NCBI GenBank assembly: GCA_018340375.1
Contig: JAFFJZ010000076.1
Span: forward strand, 248,001-312,000
DNA: 64,000 bases
Reading direction: 5' to 3'
Origin: Gonatopus flavifemur
Lineage: Eukaryota; Arthropoda; Insecta; Hymenoptera; Dryinidae
Of the stretch, positions 44,566-56,145 are shown in pieces. The translations under genes and the position numbers were made by a program. The notes under the pieces were generated by a model. That model was not told where the DNA came from. It saw only the letters and a program-made list of their open reading frames with translations, and made no database searches. Position 1 is the stretch's first letter. Each line of letters starts with the position of its first letter.

Positions 44566-45239
44566 CTGAAACAAACAAAAAATATTCATAAATGTACACA
44601 TGTATTAAAATACTCTGAAAGGAAAGTGGTACAGTAGTCAAACATCACCAAAAACGGTGAAAAGATCGAGATTCAGCTAATCGAGTCCAAGGGATAAATT
44701 TCTTATAAGATGAAAAGCACAATGCAACACAAAATTGGAAAAAACTTATTGAGATAAAAATGTAGAGTCATCGATTAGGGACAAGAAGGAAAAAAGTTTA
44801 TACAAACCCAACTCCGAGAAAATATAAAGAAAAAGAAACACGCAAAAGGGAAAGAACGAACAACACAACATGTCCGAGACAAAATGTGAAAGAGTCACGC
44901 AATCAAATCCTTCGTACAATTTGAGGAATTTTCGGTAGACAAGAAAGCCCTGTACAAAAGAACACACGCACAACCTATTATATATAATGGAAAGATTTGA
45001 ATCGATCGGAAACTTGGATAACAATACACAAAAATATTACGATCTGCAAGTTTTGAGAATTTCTCAGAAATCTCAAACGTTATTCAAGAAATTTTCTGCC
45101 ATCCAATTGACCGTGGATTTTGAAATGTAGTACTATTTCCTGTTCATGTGTAATGAGAATTAATCGCTGGAGTATGATTTTATTCAAGGTTTTTGGAACT
45201 TGGTAGTTTGTTGGAAAACCCACAAATGCATGATTTATG

Positions 45240-45609
45240 CACGGAGAAAAAGGAATTCGCTGTGGCAGCGAAATCTACTTTTGCTGGGTTCCTTTTGCCA
45301 GAGCAGCAAATTTTTTGCTGTGACAGCAAACTATTTGCTGTTCTAGCAATCTTGTTAGCTGCGACAGCGAATTTTTAGCTGTGGCAGCAAAAAGTGTTTG
45401 CTATCCCAGCAAAATTTGTTTGCTATTCTGTATATAATACTGAAAATTTGCTGGCGGAGCAAACATTTTTTGCTGCCACAGCTAAAAAATTGCTGTCGTA
45501 GCTAACACGATTGCTGTTATAGCAAATTTTTAGCTAGGTCAGCAAAAAATTTTGCTATTCTATATATAATACCTCGATTTGCTGCGTCAGCAAATTTTTT
45601 CTCTCCGTG
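45240..45609. mobile_element. CACGG-ended element with iterated GCTG-CAGC words
   Basis: The ends CACGGAGAAAAAGG and (inverse) CACGGAGAGAAAAAA bracket about fifteen copies of a small palindrome GCTGnnnCAGC followed by AAATTTT, in both orientations. GCTATTCTGTATATAATAC recurs twice. Non-coding. A shorter copy is at 46971-47141. Confidence 0.82.
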
Positions 45610-46970
45610 TGCTACTCCCCAGTCCAGAGTCTGTGCAGTAGGAAATGCCCAATTCTCCGTTCTTCTTCTGTGTTCAATTAATCATTCCACGACGAGAACT
45701 GTCCGAATGTTTTCTAACTTTGCAGTCGAGAGTCATAAGTATTCGATTAATGATACTCGAGGTAAAAATTGAATATCATATAAAATCTTTGCACGCTTCA
45801 CCTAAACTTTTTCTCGCACAATGTTACAAACGTTATTCGAATAATTGCCTTGGATTTGCCAAAGTTTGCATCATTTATGTTACAGCAGCGCCGTCGTATT
45901 AAAATAAGTTTTAATTGCTTTCTCATACAATACCGTCTAAACTTTTCGTACTCCGGTAGAGTTTCCTCTTTGTACATCATATACTTTTTGGATGTTCCTT
46001 CACCAAGGAGATTGGACCTCCGTTACCACTTCACCACTTTTCATGATGCAATTGACTCGAAATAATCATAATTCATTTCGTAACAATCCCACGCAATGAG
46101 GAAACCAAAACAGCATTTTTCCCGTTAAACATTTATCATTAATCCGTTATTGATTTCTCTTTTCATGTATATAAAGTTTAAAATGATTCTCATGAATAAT
46201 CAATACCCCACAGAGTACAAACTTTTAAATATGTGTTTATCAGAAAAACAATAATTCATTCGCGCATTAGCGTATTATATTGTAGGAATATCGCGTGCTT
46301 CAGCCTCATTGATTTTTGAATCTTCACACATGGTACAAACCTGACGACACACGGCAGAGAATTGATGGCATCGAATCGATTCAATTAATAGCAAGTATTA
46401 CAGGACTAATCGACGGAAATTCGTTAACTTCAGAAACCAGGAGAATTGAGTGGGGGTAACGGGTTAGCTGTATCGCATGATATCACTTGCGAGTGTCTTT
46501 AACCGACTTGAGCCACCCAGCCGAGAAGCATAATAAATGAGAAATGAAAAAGAGAGGGGGCCCCGAAGGATGAAATGAAGGAGATACTTGTTGGTGGCTC
46601 TTAATGGCGGTAACCAGTTTTCAAGAAGGAAAGAAAGAGAAAGAAAAGCAATGCACGAGGAACGTGACAGCAAACGACAGCAGCAGGTGCTGTGCACCGC
46701 CTCTCAATCTAATCTACATGCGCGGAATGTTACCAAATTAAGAAGAAGGAGAAGAAGAGGAGATCCTGTGAAACGGAGGATGCATTTTTCTGGTTCATGA
46801 TGGGTCATGGTATAATTAAATACCATCGTAATATCCGATCATTCGACTCACCCAAAATTCCCCCGATGTATCCTTTTTTGCCAACCGTAAGATTTTCGTA
46901 AATTAAATCGTACTGGAGAGTTCGTGCGAATGAACGTCATTGAACTTCTATTTTTTCACAGTTCATCCAT

Positions 46971-47141
46971 CGACGGAGGACAAAAATTCGCTGTCACAGC
47001 GGAATCTGATTTTGCTGGGCACCTTTCGTTGTGGTAGCAAACATTTTTGGCTGCCACAGTTAAAGAATCGCTGTCGTAGCCAAGAAGATTGCTGTGATAA
47101 CAAATACTTTGTTTTCACAGCGAATGTCTTTTTTCTCCGTG
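46971..47141. mobile_element. Shorter copy of the GCTG-CAGC word element
   Basis: The degenerate left end ACGGAGGACAAAAATTCGCTG and right end TTTTTTCTCCGTG, with GCTGTCACAGC, GCTGCCACAG and GCTGTCGTAGC words between. Same family as 45240-45609. Confidence 0.75.
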
Positions 47142-47218
47142 TTATGATCGTGAATACAAGGAAATCTTGCCGATTGAATCCATTTTATGGCATGTACGAC
47201 ACAGTAAAAAGTAAAATT

Positions 47219-47430
47219 GAAGTTTCCCTCAAATTCGGTGGCGGCAAAAATTCCTCACGTAGGGGAAATTTATCTACCCTATATTTCGGAAGAATTCTTC
47301 TCCATTTGGGAGAAAGATCTTTTCTTTTTGAAGACAATTTCTCTCCTAACCAAGAAAAATTCCCCCAAAATATAGGAGAAATGAATGAACACCACGTGGG
47401 GGATTTTTGCTGCCACCAAATTAGGGGAGA
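47219..47430. mobile_element. Hairpin MITE, copy 2 of the family at 3128
   Basis: About 70-bp inverted ends: left AATTCGGTGGCGGCAAAAAT, CCTCACGTAGGGG; right CCACGTGGGGGATTTTTGCT, GCCACCAAATTAGGGG. Matches 3128-3320. Accounts for the long frames on both strands here. Confidence 0.75.
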
Positions 47431-48190
47431 ATTGCGAATAAAGGAATGGGAATGATGTAAACATATTCTCGCATAATTCATCTTATTTGGGGTGGAAAAA
47501 TATCTGATGAGTAACAAAGGGGTTGTTTCAGTTTGTATCATCATTCATTGACAGCACAAACAGTAACAAGCTCCTCAGGGGATAAAGGAATAACCATTTC
47601 CGAATGGTATCATCCAGACGAATTGACTCATATTCTTCAGACATTTTTCACAATACGGACAGTTATCTGAACATCTCAAATCAACGAGCATCTCTTACGT
47701 TTAAAGAAAATATGAGGTTGTTCAAGGTGTTCCAATTTTCCAATAGATAAATCAATCGTGTTCAAACAGACAATATCTATATGTAAATATCTCGGTAATA
47801 TCATTGGGCGTCACGAAGAAATATTCTCGTGAAAACTCATCACCTGCTTTGTACAGAATTGTGCATCGAATTTAAAGATTATCAAATCTCACAGTTCGCG
47901 ATGGTAACTTCCTAAAGCGGTATCTTTGAGAATACGCATTGCTTCTCCTTGGTTGTTATTTTCAGTGTCCAACTAACGTGAGATGAGAGAAGAAAAGAGG
48001 GATGGCGATAGTGACCGACACAACGGTACCGTATATGTGTGTGTATATACTTGTATACATACAAGATTGCTTGCTCACCAAAGTTGTGACTACCGGGTAG
48101 ACCCTTTCCTCTAATTGGCACGATTTATGTCTCGTATGTATGTTGAACCGCACCAAACCGAAGAACGAAAACAACGAAAGACCAATTCAA

Positions 48191-48237
48191 TCCAATCCAA
48201 TCCAATCCAATCCAATCCAATCCAATCCAATCCAATC
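48191..48237. repeat. (TCCAA)n pentanucleotide microsatellite
   Basis: About nine uninterrupted copies of TCCAA. Confidence 0.95.
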
Positions 48238-51200
48238 TTGTGAGGTGAAAGGAAAGGACCCATTCGAAATATCGTTGTTTCGTGGATTCCTTCTATACAT
48301 ATGGTATATACCGAACAGGGAAATCCCTTCGGCGATGGGAGAAGGAAAGAAAGAACAATAAAACAAGCAATAGGTGCGAATACAACGAATACACCTAAAA
48401 TCCTCTTTTGAACTGATTTCTTGTTTTTTTATTCCTTGACTGATGGTTCTCACGATGCAACAGACCGAAACTTGAGACATCGTTCTCGATCGCGAAATCG
48501 TGACCACCTGTTGCCGATGCGGCCTTCTAATTGGCTAGAAACCCTACATGAAAGATGTTTATATATGTGGCAGTACGTGAAAGCATACTATTGCTCTACA
48601 CTCATTTCTATTCTTTTGTCCTTTCATGAGATGCTGTTTAATTAGAATTCCCATACTTGTATTATACCTGAAGTGTGGATCAGAAATATTCGGTCATTAG
48701 TTTGAAGATATTTTGAAGATATCAACAATTTAAATAAGAGACTTAGTTGGACTCAAAAATAAATTCTAATCAAATGAAAAAACCAGCGTAGAGCAGAAAA
48801 GTGAAGTTGATACATTGACGGACCGTTCGATGGATAGATAAATTTATCCTGAGGGGACAAAAGAATTGGGAAGAAGAGGGAAACAGGATATTCTCAACAA
48901 CAACGAGAGAATGAAGAGCCGAGAACGGTTCTCCAAAGGGAAATACTTTGTCTAATTGATGAAGCTTTGCATTAATGAGACCGCAATTGATACTTGGAAG
49001 GTGAAGGACACATTTTCTTCATTAGAATCAGGTTTTTTTTACCGCTTATTCGAATGTATGAGCTTTACAGAATTTTTCAATGATCAATCAACTTTGAAAA
49101 AACCGTAAGAGCAAATATAATTATACGACATTTGAAAAAAAGTTCCACTGGCATTTTTTGGGAAAAGAAACTCTCGACTGATTGACAAAGAAGACGAAAG
49201 GCCAAGTTGTGCGCAACTTGGTGAGGTTGGGAAGAAAAGAGTGGTAGAAGCCCTTCAGAGTCAGTCTCTCACGCCTTAGTTAATCCCGAAAATTTCGATT
49301 TCGGCCTTTGAACGCCGAAATTGCAACAGCAACGGACAGAAGCAAACAGGTATTTTAACGAGGCCGATATTCCGTCGGTCGTGTCGGCGATGCTGAAAGA
49401 AACGACGACGAGCAGGATGAGGACGAAAGTACAACACGCCGAAATATACAAGGAAAGAGACAAGGGCGAGAGAAGTAAAGGACGAGTACACGAGGGGGAA
49501 AGAAGAAGAAGTAGAAGGGGTTACTAAGCGATTTCAGGACTAATCTGACCAATTAAAAAGACCCAAGACTCAAGCCCCAAAGTCACAGACGTAGAAAGAG
49601 AAAGAGACGGAACAACGTAAGAATCGAGAATATCCGCCAATGGTATTCACTAATGAGTGGAACCCACTGTAAGGCTTTTTTCCTTTTTTCCTCTCCTACG
49701 TTTATTCATTCATTTATTTACTCCTTCATCTTTGTCTTCTTGAACTTTTGAAATGCCTTGCACTTTTATTTCTCTCTTGTTCCAACCACAACACATTCCA
49801 ATTTCAGTTCCGTTCGTTTTTCGAAAATGTTCGATCATGTTGTTCGCGATCTTTTATATCCTTTCTCACTATCTCACCGTTCACCCACCGCTTTCTTCAT
49901 TTATTTCTCAGAAGAACTTTTCTAATCGGATTCTTCTTAATTGGACGAAAATTCCTTACCAGAACCAGTTTCCGCGATGACGAATTCGCGAGATTCGAGG
50001 AATCAAGAATCGAAGATCAAATTGATATAATTTGCCAACACACAGGGGAGTAATAATAACTTGCGCGTATTTCTATCAAATACGATTCAATGCTGTTCTT
50101 ATTCTCGACGTCAGGTACGTTAATACGAGAGTTTCTTCTTTTCCTAATGAGGATGTCGACGACGAAAACCATGAAGATAATGACTATATATACCCTTTTG
50201 CAAGTAACGTTCCTTAATGAATGTTTCTTTTTTCTAATGAGCTCTCTCTACCTCTCTGAATTTTCACGACGACCATATTTCCTCATCCTTCCTCGGTATT
50301 TCGCATCGTACAAGTCGTTTATGTAAACGAATGATTCTGTTACGTTTATGTTTTGTAATTCTATATTCCATTTCAGAGTAATGACGAAAATTGTCTCTAT
50401 CCTGACATGTACGAATATAAAATTGTAAATTTTCCGCGTTCGAGTGAAAAAGTAGATTTGAAAAAAAATGGGATATGGATGAATCGAATGAATAATTCAT
50501 ATATGATTCCATTGGAAAAACAGCAGTTCCTCGAAACGGATGAAGTAACTACGCTTGAAATTAGATTTGCCATAAATAATGTGAGAATCACTCACTCCTT
50601 GTTCATTCTTTGTTGATAAAGTATACAACAATTAAATTCGGGATGAGAAAATGGAACGGAGTGGGATGTACGAGAACGATGAATACAATGTATTTGAAAT
50701 TTCAAACTTTCTGAACTGTGAATATTGAAGTTTTGGCCTCGTTTACTGACCTTTGAGTTAAAAATCATGAATTTACGAAGAGATATTTGAAATTTACGGG
50801 AAAGAAACAAATACATATCTCACACAGGGGTTGTATAATTTGCAATAATCAGTTACTTCCTTCACCCTTCTCGTCACCCCACTCATGAGCGAGTACAAAA
50901 AATAATGAAATTCAAAACAGGATCCCTCACTTTAGAATAAATAAATATTTACAATTCATGAAAAATGTCCGACAAAGGCTCGAAACTTACGCTAAATCGA
51001 TTTCCTAAGGTTCTTTCAAAGCAAATTAGGGGAGGGGTGTCCTAATACCTGTTTGTATTCCTCAATGTTCAATTAATTAATGCTCTTTCGTGTATCTTCA
51101 TGAATGACAGGCAGTTTTTTCGAATGCATGTTTTCTTTGAATAAACTACACGGACGAGAGTTTAAAGTTTTGGTAGGCAAGTCACCAAACGTGACTCGCT

Positions 51201-53101
51201 TTTAATATTCATACGACTTTCTTTTGCTCTTTTCAAAATTTGTACGACAGGTGTATTTTTTTCTCTCCCTTTCAAGAATGATGCTCACAAGAGAATAATG
51301 TCTCGGTTGTTGTCGACGTTGCTTCTGCCGGTGCTGCTGTGTGTGGCTGGTCACGCATATGACACGCACGACATGTCATTTTCGTTGCTCATTCTCAAAA
51401 CGTGGCGGTGATCGCTTTAAAAGCTTAACGGATCGTTAAAATGCGTATTAACGATCCCATTCTCCTCAGACATATTCATCTTTTCATTTTCTATGTTTTT
51501 GCTCTTCAAGTAGCCTCGAATCTCATTGGTAGGTCAATTAAGCGACACTAATACCTTGTGATTCTTCATGTATGAATCAAAATACAGGAAAAAGTTGATT
51601 TTTGAAAATCACGGTATTTTCAATGCCTTCGGAAAAGATCCTCGGAGATACTAGTTAGTTGTTTTTTTCGTATTGTATTTTCAATGTCGTGGGATGTATT
51701 TTTCAAATGACTCGACAGAACAATCCTATAAATCATCGGCGAGGAGAATCGAAGAATCGGAGAATCTATAAATCATTATTTATATTGCGCGCAGGTAGTG
51801 ATCTTCTTGAAGATTATTATTTTTCTTTGGTGACTCGAAAATTACTTTCTTAGTCTTCTCTTTATCAATGTCGAACTTGAACTCGTTTATTATAATGACG
51901 ATAGTACACAAATCAGGAGGAAAAAAACAAATGTAGCTCAACAACGAGGTATCGCCATCAGCGGTCCAGTTTTTCATTGGTCCATATGGTTCAAATGGAC
52001 TATGACACGTGATGATGGTCGTTTTCATGGACTGTCCGTGACACTACGACTATATCGTTGGTTTAAATCGACAATAAATCCTTGCTTACGTGTGCGTCTG
52101 TGTACCGGACGAATATGAGACAAAAGGGAAGACAGTTTCATGCTCCAAACTGAAATTTTGTGTCTCATAAAACTTTCGTCGATCGTTTTACATCCGAGGA
52201 ATACTAAATATTTATACAACATGTACATGTACACACGAGCATGCAAAGAACGCAACAGAATTAGATATAACATCAGCTTTGGAAGAAAAGAAAACATAAA
52301 CAATTGGTTGGATTTCATCTATATCGATTTATACACTCGCAGGGAGAAGGAAAAGGAAAATATAAGTATGGACAGAAACAGATAGGACATTCTTCTTTGG
52401 CAAAAAGCCTAAAAGAAGCAGATCACCTGACTGGGAAGGCTTTTGAATCAGTTCCTCGGTAAAAAAAAACTCTCAGTCAGTTCAGAAACAGTCTGAAGTT
52501 GAGAAAAAGTGTCTGAGTTGTCGTTCTTTCCGACTTTTTTCTTCTTTTCATTATCTATCGATCTTACCGTCCTCCTCTTTACAGGGTAGTACACAGTATC
52601 TTGCTGTTTCTTGTTTCTTAATCTCTTACGATTCTCATTGTATCGGTAACCGCCTCCTCTCTGTTATTCGTGTAGGATACAAGATCCAGACATTATTCTG
52701 TCTCCTGTACGACTCGTTTCTTTCGCGTGGCAACACTGAAAGGATTCGCCAGAAAGAAAGATAGAAGGGAAGGAGAAAGACATGCACGTATGATACAAAA
52801 ACAACAAGTGCATTTAACTGCTTTTCTTCATTCATCAACAGACATTGTTCATTCACTTCCGTTCTACATTTGGTAGATCAGTTAGATGAGGGTTTGAATT
52901 TGGAACTCCTAAATATTTCCAATATAACATATAACATAATATTCATATATAAATTTGTCATCAGACAAAAACGTCACCTGAATTCTTGCATTCTCAAAGA
53001 CTTGTAATTCTAAAGAGATGGAATGTAAATCTGATAAAAGAATCTTCCCGTTCTTCCCATTGAATATTCATTCAATTAATTGAAATTCTCCTATTCAATG
53101 T

Positions 53102-53127
53102 TATATATATATATATATATATATATA
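53102..53127. repeat. (TA)n microsatellite
   Basis: Thirteen uninterrupted TA units. Confidence 0.9.
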
Positions 53128-53629
53128 AGATACAAGTTGATAAGACATCGAATGGAGAACGATGAGAAACAAATGTCAAGGGAAGTTTATTACCACATCA
53201 GTCGGGAATACATCTATCGAGGATGCGTCGTTTACTGATTGCTTGCTGCCGTTTTTGTCGCAAATCTCGTGGTCGGTCCACGTGGGTGGCGATCAGGGAC
53301 AAGGGGATAGTAAACAGAGCAACAACAGTTCACATACTACCGTCGTCCTCGGTTGTTACCGTCAACCGTCGTTTGACAAGAGAGGAAAGAGAATCGAAGA
53401 AAGATGGACTCGGTACTATTCGTTAATTAAGACCCATCCGCAAGAAGACATAGAACATAAGCTGATGAGGGAGAAAGGGACCGTTCGTTATTCTTCAGCT
53501 TTGTTCGTCGATTGACGTCTAATAACACAAGACAGGATACATTTTTCGCCTACATCGACTATATTTAACGTAATAAACAATTTCAATCGGATTATTCATT
53601 TCCATTCGAAATTGTGTTTATTATACTTA

Positions 53630-53866
53630 TACACACAGAAAAATATATTTCAAAAAGTCCCATAATTCATTGAGGATCAGCGCCAGTCTGTGCGAATGAA
53701 ATTATTTACCTGAATATAGCTCCAAAAATCCCATAATTTCTTGTAGAAATACATCTAATTATGGGACTTTTTAAAAGTAAATTCAAGTAAAAACTCTACC
53801 TGTCACAGACTGGCGCTGATCCTCAATGAATTATGGGACTTTTTAAAATATATTTCTCTACGTGTA
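53630..53866. mobile_element. Hairpin MITE with ATTATGGGAC words
   Basis: Ends TACACACAGAAAAATATATT and (inverse) TACACGTAGAGAAATATATT. The arms share AAAAGTCCCATAATTCATTG and AGGATCAGCGCCAGTCTGTG. A further AATTATGGGACTTTTT copy is in the loop. The end sequence places it with the CACGG class. Confidence 0.8.
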
Positions 53867-55761
53867 TATACTTTTGAGGAATCTACTCGGCAAAACTGAT
53901 CTTATGAAAAATCTAATAATTTTATTGAGGATTTTGTGAAAACACTGTGGAAATATCGAATGAAAATTCCTCTAATGAAAACGATAAAATTATGATATTG
54001 AAAAATGTAATTGCTGCCACGAAGACATAAAGGAGTGTAATTAGTATTAACAAGATCGGATCGAATTGCGCGACGCTCATACGATCCATTTATGTCGCGA
54101 AAGAATTCAACTCCGCAACGCGATATCGAAATTAAAAAAAGAATAATTATATCACAAGCGGATACAAGAAATATTTAGTTCGCTACACGTACCATCGCAT
54201 ACCGATCATTCACTCACTCACTTGCATTTACATCTTCAACATTGTAACTTTTGCATCAAGTTTGAAAAAATGTGAAACAACTCTCATTATGTATGGATCG
54301 ATAGACTCGATAAAATCGACGAAAGATATAGAACAAGAAGGGAAATAAATACGTACTATTGCACGAGAGGTATTCATAGTCTCTGTACAACTTCATTCGG
54401 TTCGTTGAGAAGCATAGAAGGTAGATCGTTTCCGATCAGAGAATTGCAGAAGACGCAGGAAGGAGTCTGGAATTGACGTTTTCGATGCATCAGACTGTAT
54501 CAGAAGTGTGTTTGATCTTGAGATGCGGTGGATATTGGTTTGCTATATACGTATATATGTATGTAGATCGATTGCGTGCAATAAGTGGAAAGACGTGAGG
54601 CAATAAAACTTTGTTTCCAAAGAGTCTCGGTTTAACGGAATTGAGATGTGTAGAATCCTGAATTCGTTCGTAAAAGTTATTATAATTTATCTGTCTCTTC
54701 GTTATCGGAGACACCGATTCTTCTCATTCGTTTAGTCGAATGTTCTTTTTTTCCCTTCTCTTCTCTCCTCTCCTCGGAGTTTTGTTTTCAAGTCTATCGG
54801 TAAGACATCAAAAGAAATATGTATAGAGGAAGAGAAAAAAAAATAAGAAACACGGTGCGGCTACTTTCGATCTATACGGAACACATAAACAGGAATGCCC
54901 AAATTGGCTTCACGAGCCATGAGATATGTGTGGGTATATATGTATCGGTGTACAGGTTTATGCGTATAAGATCGCGTCGATGGAAGAGGAATCCAATTAG
55001 GCGAGCAATAATGGAATCGAAGTTCTCTCGACGCGAGCTTCATCGAATCGTCTTCGATCTTTCTTTCCTTCTTTCAAAAACAACGTACGTTCTTCTCCTT
55101 TCTCCCGTTACCACTCCCTTTTCTCTTCTCCTTTTCTCTCAAAATCGTTACTCCGTGGTATCTCTTCTCCTGGTTCTCCCTGACCGCGGAATTTCAAGCG
55201 AGGGTGAAGCTTTTATTGATTATCTCGAAGAAATAATGTGTACATGCATGAACGGAATGGAAAATTTCGATCCAAGGTAAGACAAATCAAATGAAATCTC
55301 ATCGAATTTCTTTCCCGGTCTATGCAGAGATTGCAGGAATTATCATTGGGCAAATTACGCGTGATGCGAATCGTCTCACTTGCAATGGTTAATTTTTTTT
55401 CATTTTTCCGATTGCATGGAATTAATTATTGGAAGAGATACGATTCGAAAGGAAATTGACGCAATCATCGATGAAATAAAAAGAAGAGGAGAAAATTTCA
55501 ATACATATTTTTTTGTTTTGTACGAGGTTTAATTGATTTTAAATTCAATGACTCCAGTTCATAGAATACACACCCCAATGTTTCAAAGAATACGATAATC
55601 CCCGTCGATAATTTGATTATTTGACACAATAACCCACAAAAAGTAATACCTCCTGAATCGAGAGAGATGAATGTAAAAAAGTGATATGATGAACAAAGAG
55701 AAGTAACGAACGAATAAGCGCTGAATAATGTAATAAATAATGAATCAAAGAGTCAACTCAC
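53867..55761. other. Intron sequence upstream of a fringe exon
   Basis: No element recognised. The 153-codon frame at 54819-55280 on the + strand is antisense to fringe and rich in low-complexity Leu/Ser/Arg, without family motifs. Confidence 0.45.
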
Positions 55762-55847
55762 CCAGCCACTGGCATCATTTTGTGCGCCAAAGCCTTACTG
55801 ATACAAAATCCAGCGCCGCCCGTGGCGAACCAGAATTTGACCTTTTG
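55762..55847 (-). CDS. fng: fringe exon ([14 protein letters not shown]...)
   Basis: Acceptor TTTCTGTTACAG before 55847, donor GTGAGT after 55762, 86 bp, phase 0 in and phase 2 out. Encodes [29 protein letters not shown]. The F-ATGGAGFC block is the signature of Fringe-type GT31 glycosyltransferases (Drosophila: [18 protein letters not shown]). The exons before it, with the membrane anchor and the metal-binding DDD motif, are not in the window, so the gene continues past base 64000 or across an unseen exon. Together the four exons give about 132 C-terminal residues without any defect. Confidence 0.95.
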
Positions 55848-56032
55848 CTGTAACAGAAAGAAAAGAAAAAATTATGTTGATATCGATATAGATTCAAAGT
55901 ACTGTGACTAATCGCGGGAGCTTTGAAAAACGATCTTTAATTATCATCGATTCTTCTCAAGACAATGATCGATCGATCGACCGATCGAATGATATTACCC
56001 CATACTGTATGCTTCCAAATCGGAGTCGAGGA
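55848..56032. other. fringe intron, LINE 3' flank
   Basis: Contains a short (GATC)n-like run GATCGATCGATCGACCGATC around 55968-55988. Confidence 0.5.
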
Positions 56033-56145
56033 TTTTTTTTTCTTTTTATTGCAATACACGGGTTAGCACCCTTTGATATAAAAAGTAAATACAGAGTCAA
56101 TACAAGACGGCGTCCAAAGACGCATGAAATACAATTACAATATGG

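Larger units (their letters stand above)
47431..53629. other. Unique-looking intron sequence
   Basis: Apart from the two simple repeats listed separately, no inverted-repeat elements were found in 6 kb, a contrast to the rest of the window. Purine-rich and pyrimidine-rich tracts (49190-49560, 49680-49900) create many meaningless frames. Such a clean stretch in a developmental gene's intron could hold regulatory elements (inference). Confidence 0.4.
44566..55761 (-). other. fringe 11.2-kb intron
   Basis: Contains three word/hairpin elements at 45240-47430, a pentanucleotide repeat, a MITE at 53630-53866 and long unique-looking stretches. No other host exon was recognised. Confidence 0.8.

Noticed and set aside
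45240..45609. CRISPR-like spacing of GCTG-CAGC palindromes
   Set aside because: Copies are degenerate, in both orientations, without constant repeat or spacer length, and bounded by transposon ends in a eukaryotic intron.
46940..47455. 171-codon open frame on the + strand
   Set aside because: It runs across two unrelated non-coding MITEs (46971-47141 and 47219-47430), so it is an accident of repeat composition.
53162..53515. 117-codon open frame on the + strand
   Set aside because: No family motif, antisense in the intron.
54819..55280. 153-codon open frame on the + strand
   Set aside because: Low-complexity Arg/Leu/Ser, antisense within the fringe intron, no motif and no splice context; probably chance in a purine/pyrimidine-biased tract.
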